The notes: generated from the sequence alone by a model not told the origin. A DNA stretch of 26,669 nucleotides from UMGS1484 sp045661365 (GCA_045661365.1 JAZRFL010000056.1:1-26669), one strand, 5' to 3'; positions 1 through 7,300 are shown, counted from the first letter of the stretch. Numbers and translations: made by a program.

Positions 1-178
1 CAAAATGATCGTTGACGGTGCCGTTGGCATGGTCGAGTTGGCTTTGGAACGGCTTGCCGAAAAACAAACGGTAGACCTGGACGAAGAACGCAAAGCGGCT
101 ATGGTGTCCAATTTGCTGGTGGTACTGTGTGGCAATCACGACGCACAACCTGTGGTCAATTCCGGTAGTTTGTATTGA
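1..178 (+). CDS. SPFH/band-7 domain protein, C-terminal end (partial)
   Basis: The reading frame enters from the left edge (codons begin at base 2) and stops at TGA 176-178, leaving 58 residues. The visible part is a helical tail containing MVSNLLVVLCG and ending VVNSGSLY. This resembles the C-terminus of a family of clostridial membrane-anchored SPFH (stomatin/prohibitin/flotillin) proteins, which I recall often being followed by a small Arc-like gene, as here. SPFH proteins scaffold membrane microdomains; the exact role of this one is unknown. The SPFH domain itself lies outside the window, so the family call rests on the tail and the neighbour. The next gene starts one base after this stop, which suggests translational coupling. 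Confidence 0.6.
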   Translation, partial: KMIVDGAVGMVELALERLAEKQTVDLDEERKAAMVSNLLVVLCGNHDAQPVVNSGSLY

Positions 179-179
179 T

Positions 180-377
180 ATGGCAGAGAAAAAACAGATC
201 CCCTTGCGGTTGTCGGAAAAATTATATACCGCAATTGCCGCATGGGCAGAAGATGATTTTCGTTCGGTCAACGGGCAAATTGAATATTTGCTGACCGAAT
301 GCGTCCGTCAACGAAAAAAGAACGGAAAATATGTGTCAGAGACGCTGGATGAACCCATAGAACTGGATATTGAATAA
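180..377 (+). CDS. Arc-type ribbon-helix-helix small protein
   Basis: This gene encodes 65 residues. The segment from PLRLSEKLY through the alternating hydrophobic helices to LLTECVRQRKK fits a ribbon-helix-helix (Arc/MetJ) fold: a short beta strand that would contact DNA, then two helices for dimerisation. The tail is acidic. The ATG at 180 was chosen over an in-frame upstream ATG at 129 because the upstream part lies inside the preceding reading frame and has no family-like sequence. It starts one base after the SPFH stop and comF follows 24 bp later, so all are probably co-transcribed. Proteins of this kind are annotated as Arc family DNA-binding proteins; whether it acts as a repressor, or on what target, is not visible. 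Confidence 0.75.
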   Translation: MAEKKQIPLRLSEKLYTAIAAWAEDDFRSVNGQIEYLLTECVRQRKKNGKYVSETLDEPIELDIE

Positions 378-401
378 CCCCTGTGGAAAGGAAGGTGTCC
401 C

Positions 402-1154
402 ATGGGACGATTTACCCGATACCTGCTCCATATTGTACAGCCTACTCGTTGCATCGGTTGCGGTAAGGTAGTATACAGTCATCAATATTTTTGTTCTCAT
501 TGTCGTACACATTTGCCCCATATTACATTGGGAGAATGCCCTTGGTGCGGAAAATCCGACCAAACCGATTGCAACTGCGAAAACGATTTTGATTTATTGT
601 TCCCTTGCAACGCCCCTTTTCATTACGAGGGATGCATCCGACAAGGAATCTTAACCGTAAAAAAAGGCACCGACACACGTGGTGTCGCTGTATTTGGAAA
701 AATCATGGCCAATCGCGTCGCCCGTTTATACGGAACCGATTTTGACGGAATCGTATACGTCCCCGTTACCAAAAAACGGTTAAAGCAACGGGGATACAAC
801 CAAAGTCGCCTGCTTGCCCAAGTGATTGCCGAGCAGTTCGATCTTCCCTTGCTGGACAATGCCTTGGTACGCTTATACGACGCACCCGATCAACACCGCT
901 CCTCTCGGCACAGCCGAAAAGGCAACGTGTTTGGCGTATTCGACGCCAACGCCGCCTTGGTGGCAGGAAAACGGCTGTTGCTGGTGGACGACGTATTCAC
1001 CACCGGCACCACCATAAATGAGTGCGGCAAAATGCTATTGCTTGCCGATTGCGACAGCGTGTGCGGCATTACCTTGGCAATGGCAAAACCCGCAAAAAGC
1101 ACAACGAGCAACCCAACAAAATCAAAGGATGGTGCAACATGGCAATCAAACTGA
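402..1154 (+). CDS. comF: ComF family phosphoribosyltransferase-like protein
   Basis: This gene encodes 250 residues, typical for ComF. The N-terminus carries a double zinc-ribbon with Cys17/Cys20, Cys31/Cys34, Cys46/Cys49 and Cys57/Cys59. The C-terminal half is a type I phosphoribosyltransferase fold with the PRPP-binding signature LLLVDDVFTTGTT near residues 193-205 and the family block YVPVTKKRLKQRGYNQSR. ComF homologues are needed for uptake of transforming DNA in Bacillus, but many non-competent bacteria keep the gene and its reaction is not settled. A GGAAAGGAAGG ribosome site precedes the ATG. The last 16 bp overlap the start of the next gene, whose ribosome site lies inside comF, so expression is probably coupled. 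Confidence 0.93.
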   Translation: MGRFTRYLLHIVQPTRCIGCGKVVYSHQYFCSHCRTHLPHITLGECPWCGKSDQTDCNCENDFDLLFPCNAPFHYEGCIRQGILTVKKGTDTRGVAVFGKIMANRVARLYGTDFDGIVYVPVTKKRLKQRGYNQSRLLAQVIAEQFDLPLLDNALVRLYDAPDQHRSSRHSRKGNVFGVFDANAALVAGKRLLLVDDVFTTGTTINECGKMLLLADCDSVCGITLAMAKPAKSTTSNPTKSKDGATWQSN

Positions 1155-1342
1155 ATCCGGACAAAGAACTGGTAGCCCAAATCAAGGCGGGCCTAAAAGC
1201 AAAAGGGGGATATTGCCCCTGCAAATTACAAAAAACCGAAGAAAATAAATGCATGTGCCAAGAATTCCGTGACCAAATTGCCGACGAAAATTTTGAAGGC
1301 TATTGTCACTGTATGCTATACTATAAAACAAAAGGAGAATAA
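1139..1342 (+). CDS. Ferredoxin:thioredoxin reductase catalytic-chain-like protein
   Basis: This gene encodes 67 residues with three CxC pairs: CPC (Cys26, Cys28), CMC (Cys38, Cys40) and CHC (Cys56, Cys58). Plant FTR beta chains use a CPC...CPC...CHC arrangement in which four Cys hold a 4Fe-4S cluster and two form the redox-active disulfide. The separation between the outer pairs here is 27 residues, the same as I recall for plants, although the middle pair sits closer to the first. The likely role is to pass electrons from ferredoxin to thioredoxin, and trxA begins 2 bp downstream. The start ATG at 1139 is favoured by an AAAGGA site inside comF. No variable (alpha) subunit is visible; bacterial forms usually lack one. 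The protein is shorter than typical FTR chains (about 110 residues). Confidence 0.85.
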   Translation: MAIKLNPDKELVAQIKAGLKAKGGYCPCKLQKTEENKCMCQEFRDQIADENFEGYCHCMLYYKTKGE

Positions 1343-1344
1343 CC

Positions 1345-1653
1345 ATGGCAGTCATTCACGTAACCAAAGAAATCTTTGAACAAACCGTATTAACCACCGA
1401 ACAAACCGTGTTGTTGGATTTTTGGGCAACCTGGTGCGGCCCTTGTAAAATGATGGCTCCTGTGCTGGAAGCGGTTGCCGATGCCCGCCCCGACCTGTTG
1501 GTAGGTAAGATCGACGTAGACCAAGAGGGAGAATTGGCCGCTGCCTTTGGCATTACCAGCATTCCCACCCTGGTAGTTATGAAAAACGGCAAAATCGTAA
1601 AACAAGACGTAGGCTTCCGTCCCGCGGCACAACTGCTTGATTGGATCGACTGA
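1345..1653 (+). CDS. trxA: Thioredoxin
   Basis: This gene encodes 102 residues, the normal thioredoxin length. The redox motif WCGPC has Cys31 and Cys34, preceded by the DFWAT strand, and the cis-proline loop SIPTLVV follows near residue 76. It reduces protein disulfides in the cytoplasm. Its start lies 2 bp after the FTR-like stop, with GGAGA as ribosome site, so the two are translated together and probably form a ferredoxin-driven thiol-reduction pair. A strong palindromic hairpin at 1729-1756 ends the transcript. No NADPH-thioredoxin reductase is present in the window. Confidence 0.95.
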   Translation: MAVIHVTKEIFEQTVLTTEQTVLLDFWATWCGPCKMMAPVLEAVADARPDLLVGKIDVDQEGELAAAFGITSIPTLVVMKNGKIVKQDVGFRPAAQLLDWID

Positions 1654-1728
1654 TTTCCCAAACAAGCACTTCTTGTACTACCAAACCAAACACAATCAAA
1701 TTTCTTGGTTTGAATCTCCAAAAGAATT

Positions 1729-1756
1729 GAACCCGACATGGATCCATGTCGGGTTC
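1729..1756. terminator. Bidirectional intrinsic terminator between trxA and spoIID
   Basis: A perfect 28-base palindrome centred on GGATCC (arm GAACCCGACATG) is followed by TTTCTTT on the + strand and is preceded by A-rich sequence that gives a U-rich run on the - strand. It lies between two convergent genes and can serve both. Confidence 0.85.
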
Positions 1757-1779
1757 TTTCTTTATAAAAGAGGCGCTCC

Positions 1780-2724
1780 CTATTCCAAACGGCACCCTTT
1801 GTAGTACCACTTCAAGATCTCCTCGTAGGTGCTCCCTTGCTCGGCCATCACCTTGGCACCGTATTGGCTCATACCCACACCGTGACCATATCCCCGAACC
1901 GTAAAGGTCACCCCCTCGTCGGTCTTCTCAACGTCAAAGTTGGCAGAACGCAGGGTAAACAATTCCCGCGCCTCCTTGCCGGTCAAGGTCTTTTCCCCAA
2001 AAGTCACGGCAAGCACCGTACCGCTGTCGCTTCGTTGGGTAATGGCAAGGGTACTGTCGGCAGTAACGGTAGCCGAGAGCTTCTTTGCCACCTCCTCGAA
2101 AGACAAGGTTTTTTCCGAAATATATCCTTCACTCATCAAATCCCCCACACTTTCTACCGGCACAAGGTAAGGGTAATTCCCGCCCCACATGACCTGTGCC
2201 GCTTCGGTACGCCCCCCCGAAATGCTGTGGTAGACCGTTAGCGCGGTTTGCCCGTTGTAGGTCACCTTTTTCCCCAGCACCTCTTTGATCCAAGCATCCA
2301 AATTGGCGGCATTGGTCTTTGCATTGCCACCCCATTTTGCCATGGCAAGGTCACGGGTAATAAACGCTTGGTCGGTACCGCTGTCATCGGTTACGTGGGC
2401 ACCTTTTAACCATTCCGGTGGGTTTTTTGCACGGGTCTCCATGCGGTGCAACGTCAAGGTATAAGCCGCCACCGTCTGGGCTTGTACCGCCGCTTTTGGA
2501 TAAGACATTGACATTTCCGCCGCTACCACCCCAAACAAATATTCTTGCATATCGTATTCCGACACCGTTCCCGTGTCGGCGTGCAACACCTTGACCCGTA
2601 CCGTTTCGGGTGGTTGGTGAGGCGTCGGCAACGGTATGGCTGAGCCACCGGTTATTGCCGCCGCAGGCAAAATCGCCATCATAATGAGCAACACCAACCC
2701 CAAAATCAAATGTCCTTTTCGCAT
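1780..2724 (-). CDS. spoIID: SpoIID/LytB-family sporulation peptidoglycan hydrolase
   Basis: This gene encodes 314 residues. An N-terminal membrane anchor (about residues 5-28) is followed by a short Pro-rich linker and the SpoIID domain. Visible family blocks are the VVAAEM motif carrying the catalytic glutamate, then QAQTVAAYT, SISGGRTE, VWGG-like MWGGNYPYL, and the C-terminal GYGHGVGMSQYGA. SpoIID is a lytic transglycosylase that removes glycan strands during engulfment of the forespore; related LytB proteins modify amidase activity. The start at 2724 is preferred over an upstream in-frame codon because AGAAGGA lies 6 bp before it. The gene is convergent with trxA and divergent from the citrate synthase gene. 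Its presence suggests an endospore-forming lineage. Confidence 0.92.
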   Translation of the reverse strand: MRKGHLILGLVLLIMMAILPAAAITGGSAIPLPTPHQPPETVRVKVLHADTGTVSEYDMQEYLFGVVAAEMSMSYPKAAVQAQTVAAYTLTLHRMETRAKNPPEWLKGAHVTDDSGTDQAFITRDLAMAKWGGNAKTNAANLDAWIKEVLGKKVTYNGQTALTVYHSISGGRTEAAQVMWGGNYPYLVPVESVGDLMSEGYISEKTLSFEEVAKKLSATVTADSTLAITQRSDSGTVLAVTFGEKTLTGKEARELFTLRSANFDVEKTDEGVTFTVRGYGHGVGMSQYGAKVMAEQGSTYEEILKWYYKGCRLE

Positions 2725-2783
2725 ACCGATCCTTCTTTCTTGGTTTTTTTGTTCCGCAAAGGGGATTTTTTCCCCAAAACACA

Positions 2784-2812
2784 TTGACTTTACCTGTGAT
2801 ATGTTGTAAAAT
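2784..2812 (+). promoter_or_regulatory. Sigma-A promoter of the citrate synthase operon
   Basis: TTGACT (2784-2789), a 17-bp spacer and TAAAAT (2807-2812), each one mismatch from consensus, lie 60 bp before the ATG at 2874. A small GGGGA-N5-TCCCC palindrome lies at 2761-2775 just upstream. Confidence 0.75.
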
Positions 2813-2873
2813 AATAGTTCAAATAATGGGGTACGTTGGTTCTTTTTCCCTTCGTGCCGAAAGGAATTAAACT

Positions 2874-4238
2874 ATGCAACACAACCAATCCAAAATTTCC
2901 ATGAACTCCTTGTCCAATTTATGCGAGGAATTCAAAAAAAATAACTATATCGCGCCCGACGATTTTAAAAAATACGACGTAAAACGGGGCTTGCGTAATG
3001 CCGACGGTTCAGGTGTTATGGCAGGTCTGACCCGCATTTGCAACGTACACGGTTATATGCACTCCGACGGGGAACGGGTTCCCGACGAGGGTCGCTTGGT
3101 TTACCGCGGCATTAACGTCAACGACATTATCGAAGGTTGCAAAAAGGAAAACCGTTTCGGCTTCGAAGAGGTTGCCTGGTTGCTGTTATTTGGCGAACTG
3201 CCCACCAAGGAACAATTGGCAGGCTTTTGCGAGGTACTGGGGGAAAGTCGGGAATTGCCCGAATTTTTTGCCGAAGACATGATCTTAAAAGCTCCCTCTC
3301 CTCACGTAATGAACAAAATGGCTCGTTCGGTGTTGGCGCTGTACTCGTATGACTACAACCCCGACAACACCTCGATCCCCAACGTATTGCGACAATCCAT
3401 TGAACTGATCGCCCAACTGCCCACCATTATGAACTACGCCTAACAGGTCAAACGGCGGTCATACGATCATCAAAGTATGTTTTTCCACCCCATTGACCCC
3501 TCTTTTTCCACCGCCGAATCCATTTTGACCTCTATGCGTGCCGACCGTCAATTTACCGACGAAGAAGCAAAGTTGCTGGATATTTGCATGATCTTGCATG
3601 CCGACCACGGTGGCGGTAACAACTCTACCTTTACCACACGCGTGTTGTCCAGTTCCGGCACCGACACCTACTCTGCCATTGCCGCCGCTATCGGTTCGTT
3701 AAAAGGGCCTCTTCACGGCGGTGCCAATGCCAAATGCGCCGAAATGCTGGGGTATTTACGGGAAGGAATTAACGATCCTGAAAACGACCAAGAAGTAAAG
3801 GAATTCTTGCGTGCCATTTTGCGAAAAGAAAAAGGCGACGGTTCGGGTAAAATCTACGGTATGGGGCACGCCATTTACACCTTGTCCGACCCCCGTGCGA
3901 TCATTTTGCGGGAAAACGCCCGTGAATTGGCTCACAAAAAGGGATTGGGTCGGGATTTCACCATTATGGAACAGGTGGAACGTCTGACTCCCGAAGTATT
4001 TCGTGAGGTCAAGGGCAGTGACAAGCCCATGTGTGCCAACGTAGACTGTTATTCGGGTCTGGTATACCGTGCTTTGGGGATTCCCGAAGATATGTTCACC
4101 CCCTTGTTTGCCGTGTCCCGTATTGCCGGTTGGTGCGCCCACCGTATTGAAGAACTGCAATCGGGCGGTCGTATCATTCGTCCCGCTTATCGTGCCATTC
4201 ATACCAAAAAACAATATACTCCCATGGAGGAACGGTAA
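2874..4238 (+). pseudogene. gltA: Citrate synthase gene interrupted by an in-frame TAA
   Basis: One continuous frame of 455 codons encodes a full-length citrate synthase (condensing oxaloacetate and acetyl-CoA), except that codon 190 (3441-3443) is TAA. Reading through gives the context PTIMNYA-stop-QVKRRSYDHQ, where the family normally has Tyr, so a TAT or TAC has become TAA by one substitution. The first part (2874-3443) is 189 residues. The next in-frame ATG is at 3477 and has no ribosome site. All catalytic elements lie after the stop: GPLHGGANAK, GMGHAIYT and NVDCYSG. Both sides are otherwise intact, with normal codon use and no frameshift, so the change is recent, a sequencing error, or tolerated by readthrough. 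AAAGGA at 2860-2865 is a good ribosome site and a sigma-A promoter lies upstream. Two further genes follow in the same operon. Confidence 0.88.
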
Positions 4239-4240
4239 TC

Positions 4241-5143
4241 ATGTTAAAACGTGTGTATTTTTGGGTTGTATGTCTGCTTTGTCCCCTTGCAATTGGGGTT
4301 CGCACTTGGCAATTGTCAGGACAAATTGACTCCGACGGTTTTTATTTGCCGACCCATGTCGCTATGGGTGATGTTTTGGGTATTATTTGCTTGGTAGCAG
4401 CCCTGCTGATTTTGGTAGTTGGTCGCTATGTGTTGCCAAAACAATTGCCTGCCGCCGCTCCGCAAAAAAGCACCGTAATCGGAGCCGCCGCCATGGTATT
4501 GGCTTTGTGCTGTGTGGTACAGACTGCCTTACTGGCAGGGCAAACCACCTCCATGACCGTTTTGTTGCCTTGCTTTGCCGCTTTGCTGGGATTTACCTTG
4601 ATCGGTGCGTTTCACTTGCAACGCAAAAAAGTCCCCTTTGCTGTAACCGTAATTCCCGTAGCAGGGGAATTTGTACGATTGGTCTTCAGTTATGCCAATT
4701 TCAACGGGGTAACCCACGTAAGCGGACAGGTTTTGGAAATTTTGCTTCTTTGCGCCTTTTTGCTGTTTTGCATGGGTCTGTGCCGCGGGTATTCGGGAAT
4801 CCACTCGGTACGCGGATTGAGTTTGGCCATGGGCGCAGGTAGTTGCACCCTTTTGTTTGGCGGTATGGTAGGACTTTCTCCCCTGCTTGCCAACGGCACC
4901 ATGACTGCTTTGAGTATCTTTGCTTTGGGAATCATGGTATTTTCGGCCGCTTTTATGGCCACCTTGGTCTTTGGCAAACCTTCCGTGGCAGAGGAAACAC
5001 CCGACACGGACGCACAACCCGCTTCTGCTGAATCAAATGAACAGCAAGAGCCACAGGAAGAATGCCACCCCCAAGAAGAAGCGGAAACCACCGCCCCTGC
5101 CACCTTTGATTTCCAGCAAGATATTGAATCCTTTGAGGAGTAA
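4241..5143 (+). CDS. Unknown polytopic membrane protein with acidic tail
   Basis: I do not recognise this 300-residue protein. Hydrophobic segments at about residues 7-23, 41-63, 80-98, 106-123, 131-150, 164-184, 191-213 and 220-245 suggest roughly eight membrane spans. From about residue 250 the chain is Glu/Pro/Gln-rich and ends FDFQQDIESFEE, a likely cytoplasmic acidic tail. It begins 2 bp after the citrate synthase stop, with GGAGGA just upstream, and the SGNH hydrolase follows after 4 bp, so the three form one transcript. No enzymatic or transporter motif is visible, and nothing in the sequence ties it to citrate metabolism beyond position. Confidence 0.75.
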   Translation: MLKRVYFWVVCLLCPLAIGVRTWQLSGQIDSDGFYLPTHVAMGDVLGIICLVAALLILVVGRYVLPKQLPAAAPQKSTVIGAAAMVLALCCVVQTALLAGQTTSMTVLLPCFAALLGFTLIGAFHLQRKKVPFAVTVIPVAGEFVRLVFSYANFNGVTHVSGQVLEILLLCAFLLFCMGLCRGYSGIHSVRGLSLAMGAGSCTLLFGGMVGLSPLLANGTMTALSIFALGIMVFSAAFMATLVFGKPSVAEETPDTDAQPASAESNEQQEPQEECHPQEEAETTAPATFDFQQDIESFEE

Positions 5144-5147
5144 CCTG

Positions 5148-5693
5148 ATGAAACGAATCCTGCTGTTGGGCGATTCCATTCGCATGAACTACGCCCCTTA
5201 TGTTTACCGCAAATTAAGCGACCGTGCCGAGATCGTCACTCCCGAAGAGAATTGTCGATTTGCCAAATACACCCTGCACGAATTGCCGAGTTGGCTCAAA
5301 CACTTCGGCACTCCCGATATCGTTCATTGGAACAACGGACTGTGGGATGCCCACCATTTCAACGGAGTTGAGGCACTCACGCCCCTTGCCGACTATTTGA
5401 CCGACCTGACACGCATTGCCACCCTGCTGAAAGCCACCGGTGCTACCGTAATTTTTGCCACCTGCACCCCTGCTCGTCCCGAAAACCCCGAATGGGACAA
5501 CCAAGAAATTCAAACCTACAATACGGCGGCAATCAAGTTGATGGAGCAGTTGGGGATTCGGGTCAACCATTTATACCCCGTGGTTTCGGGTCACGAAGCC
5601 GACCTGATCACCGATGATTTGATCCATTTAAGCCGTGAAGGGATTCAAAAAGTAGGGCAACAGGTGGTTGATGTGCTGGCAAGCTTGCTGTAA
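5148..5693 (+). CDS. SGNH/GDSL-type hydrolase
   Basis: This gene encodes 181 residues with an SGNH-hydrolase pattern. Block I is LLLGDSIRMNY near the N-terminus (Ser10 as nucleophile), WNNGLWD corresponds to the Gly/Asn oxyanion block, and DLIHLSREG near the C-terminus supplies the Asp-His pair. The family includes esterases, lipases and carbohydrate deacetylases; the substrate cannot be told from sequence. There is no signal peptide, so it is probably cytoplasmic. The ATG at 5148 is chosen because GAGGAG precedes it and the upstream extension of the frame overlaps the membrane protein gene without family similarity. It is the last gene of the citrate synthase operon. Confidence 0.85.
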   Translation: MKRILLLGDSIRMNYAPYVYRKLSDRAEIVTPEENCRFAKYTLHELPSWLKHFGTPDIVHWNNGLWDAHHFNGVEALTPLADYLTDLTRIATLLKATGATVIFATCTPARPENPEWDNQEIQTYNTAAIKLMEQLGIRVNHLYPVVSGHEADLITDDLIHLSREGIQKVGQQVVDVLASLL

Positions 5694-5700
5694 TTTGGCT

Positions 5701-5723
5701 TTTTGCCTATTTTGTGGGCAAAA
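5701..5723 (+). other. Weak hairpin after the SGNH hydrolase
   Basis: TTTTGCC (5701-5707) can pair with GGCAAAA (5717-5723) just after the stop codon. There is no clear T-tract behind it on the + strand, so termination here is doubtful. Confidence 0.3.
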
Positions 5724-5768
5724 TAAAAAGGATTATCGGTAAAAACAATTATTTTTTTCACAAAGGAC

Positions 5769-5797
5769 TTGCATTTTTTCCCAAAAGGGATTAAAAT
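5769..5797 (+). promoter_or_regulatory. Sigma-A promoter of gapA
   Basis: TTGCAT (5769-5774), a 17-bp spacer and TAAAAT (5792-5797) precede gapA. The spacer contains TCCC-AAAA-GGGA, a small dyad that could be an operator. A perfect AGGAGG at 5819-5824 lies 8 bp before the start. Confidence 0.75.
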
Positions 5798-5832
5798 AAA
5801 AAAGTATTATAAATTCTTAGGAGGAATTTCCC

Positions 5833-6861
5833 ATGGTAAAAGTTGCTATTAATGGTTTCGGCCGTATCGGTCGTTTGGCTTTCCGCCAAATGTTCGTAGC
5901 CGACGGTTATGAGGTTGTTGCAATCAACGACTTGACCAGCCCCAAAATGCTGGCTCATTTGTTGAAATATGACACCGCTCAAGGTTCTTTCTTGGGTTCT
6001 GTCAGCGACCCCAAACACACCGTAGAAGCTACCGATGATTCTATCATCGTAGACGGCAAAGAAATCAAAATCTATGCTGAAAAAGACGCCAATGACTGCC
6101 CCTGGGGCAAATTGGACGTAGACGTTGTGCTGGAATGCACCGGTTTCTACTGCTCCAAAGACAAGGCTTCTGCTCACTTGAACGCAGGCGCCAAAAAAGT
6201 TGTTATCTCTGCTCCTGCCGGTAACGACCTGCCCACCATCGTTTTCAGCGTAAACGAACACACCCTGACTGCAGACGACAAAGTGATCTCTGCCGCTTCT
6301 TGCACCACCAACTGCTTGGCTCCCATGGCGAAAGCTTTGAACGACTATGCTGCTATTCAAAGCGGTATCATGACCACCGTTCATGCTTACACCGGCGACC
6401 AAATGATTTTGGACGGTCCCCAACGCAAAGGCGACCTTCGTCGTGCCCGTGCCGGCGCTGTGAACATTGTTCCCAACTCCACCGGTGCCGCCAAAGCCAT
6501 TGGCTTGGTTATCCCCGAACTGAACGGCAAGCTCATCGGCTCTGCCCAACGTATTCCCGTTCCCACCGGCTCCACCACCTTGTTGGTTGCTGTTGTTAAG
6601 GGCAAAGACGTTACCAAAGAAGGCATCAACGCTGCTATGAAAGCTGCTGCTTCTGCTTCCTTCGGTTACACCGAAGAAGAACTCGTTTCTTCTGACGTTA
6701 TCGGCATGACCTATGGTTCTCTCTTCGATGCTACCCAAACTATGGTAAGCAAAATCGGCGACGATACCTATCAAGTACAAGTTGTTTCTTGGTATGACAA
6801 CGAAAACTCCTACACCAGTCAAATGGTTCGCACCATCAAATATTTCGCCGAACTCAACTAA
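5833..6861 (+). CDS. gapA: Glyceraldehyde-3-phosphate dehydrogenase (type I)
   Basis: This gene encodes 342 residues. The Rossmann start INGFGRIGR binds NAD, and Asp33 at the end of the second strand points to NAD rather than NADP. The catalytic block SCTTNCLAP holds Cys157, and TTVHAYTGDQ holds His184. The C-terminal SWYDNENSYT motif is present. It oxidises glyceraldehyde 3-phosphate to 1,3-bisphosphoglycerate in glycolysis. It stands alone here, with its own promoter and an intrinsic terminator, on the opposite strand from pgk-tpiA-gpmI about 8 kb away. The strong ribosome site suggests high expression. Confidence 0.98.
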   Translation: MVKVAINGFGRIGRLAFRQMFVADGYEVVAINDLTSPKMLAHLLKYDTAQGSFLGSVSDPKHTVEATDDSIIVDGKEIKIYAEKDANDCPWGKLDVDVVLECTGFYCSKDKASAHLNAGAKKVVISAPAGNDLPTIVFSVNEHTLTADDKVISAASCTTNCLAPMAKALNDYAAIQSGIMTTVHAYTGDQMILDGPQRKGDLRRARAGAVNIVPNSTGAAKAIGLVIPELNGKLIGSAQRIPVPTGSTTLLVAVVKGKDVTKEGINAAMKAAASASFGYTEEELVSSDVIGMTYGSLFDATQTMVSKIGDDTYQVQVVSWYDNENSYTSQMVRTIKYFAELN

Positions 6862-6867
6862 TCATCG

Positions 6868-6951
6868 GTGTAGAACAAAGCGAATATCATTCGTTTTTCC
6901 AGAGAGTGCTAAGGGCAACCTTGGCACTCTTTTTTCTTTTGGTGCGGTGAC
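6868..6951 (+). repeat. 84-bp direct repeat, copy 1 (contains gapA terminator)
   Basis: This block, starting 7 bp after gapA, recurs at 7105-7188 with 82 of 84 bases identical by my count. It holds a small CGAAT-ATC-ATTCG hairpin and the terminator at 6903-6930. Confidence 0.93.
6903..6930 (+). terminator. gapA: Intrinsic terminator of gapA
   Basis: AGAGTGC pairs with GCACTCT, then a T-G wobble and AAGG with CCTT, closed by a GCAA (GNRA) tetraloop. A T-run TTTTTCTTTT follows directly. Confidence 0.9.
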
Positions 6952-7104
6952 CTTTTCTATGGTATCCGCTTTGCGGATGATTTTAATTCGCTTTTAGGAC
7001 TTTTTCTGACCTCTCGACGTACCATAAGTACGCCTTCGGGTCAGAGAAAAGCCCTTCTACCCCGATGATTCCCCGCCACACCGTGGGAAGCTTGGTTTTA
7101 ACCC
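6952..7104. other. Hairpin-rich spacer between the two 84-bp repeats
   Basis: No gene is seen. ATCCGC-TTT-GCGGAT at 6964-6978 is a perfect small hairpin. A larger one at 7000-7051 pairs CTTTTTCTGACC with GGTCAGAGAAAAG (one bulged G) and encloses an inner CGTAC-CATAA-GTACG stem. Neither is followed by a clean T-run. Confidence 0.65.
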
Positions 7105-7188
7105 GTGTAGAACAAAGCGAATATCATTCATTTTTCCAGAGAGTGCTAAGGGCAACCTTGGCACTCTCTTTTCTTTTGGTGCGGTGAC
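7105..7188 (+). repeat. 84-bp direct repeat, copy 2 (second terminator)
   Basis: Second copy of the block at 6868-6951, offset by 237 bp, differing at two bases. It is flanked by a 9-bp inverted repeat, AACCCGTGT at 7100-7108 and ACACGGGTT at 7199-7207. The terminator hairpin (7140-7167) is intact, but no gene lies between the copies. Confidence 0.93.
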
Positions 7189-7244
7189 TTGATTTATCAC
7201 ACGGGTTCCTTGGCAATACAAACACGGTTGATTGCCCCACACGC

Positions 7245-7283
7245 AAAAACGGTGCGGTTTTTTTAAAATCCCGCACCGTTTTT
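7245..7283. terminator. Terminator of the 7301-8419 zinc-ribbon genes
   Basis: AAAAACGGTGCGG (7245-7257) pairs with CCGCACCGTTTTT (7271-7283) around a 13-base loop. The A-run on the + strand becomes a U-run on the - strand, so it ends the zinc-ribbon transcript; T's on the + side may also stop + transcription. Confidence 0.8.
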
Positions 7284-7300
7284 TTACTTTAAAACTGTCA

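Noticed and set aside
1022..1138. Upstream extension of the FTR-like protein
   Set aside because: It lies inside comF in another frame, is Arg/Cys-rich without similarity, and the AAAGGA site supports the start at 1139.
3477..4238. Independent gene encoding only the C-terminal part of citrate synthase
   Set aside because: It is in the same frame as the upstream part, lacks a ribosome site, and the residues between the stop and the ATG still match the family.
5791..6822. 343-codon - strand frame antisense to gapA
   Set aside because: The gapA protein is intact and certain; the antisense frame is Gly/Asn/Val-rich shadow sequence and covers the gapA promoter.
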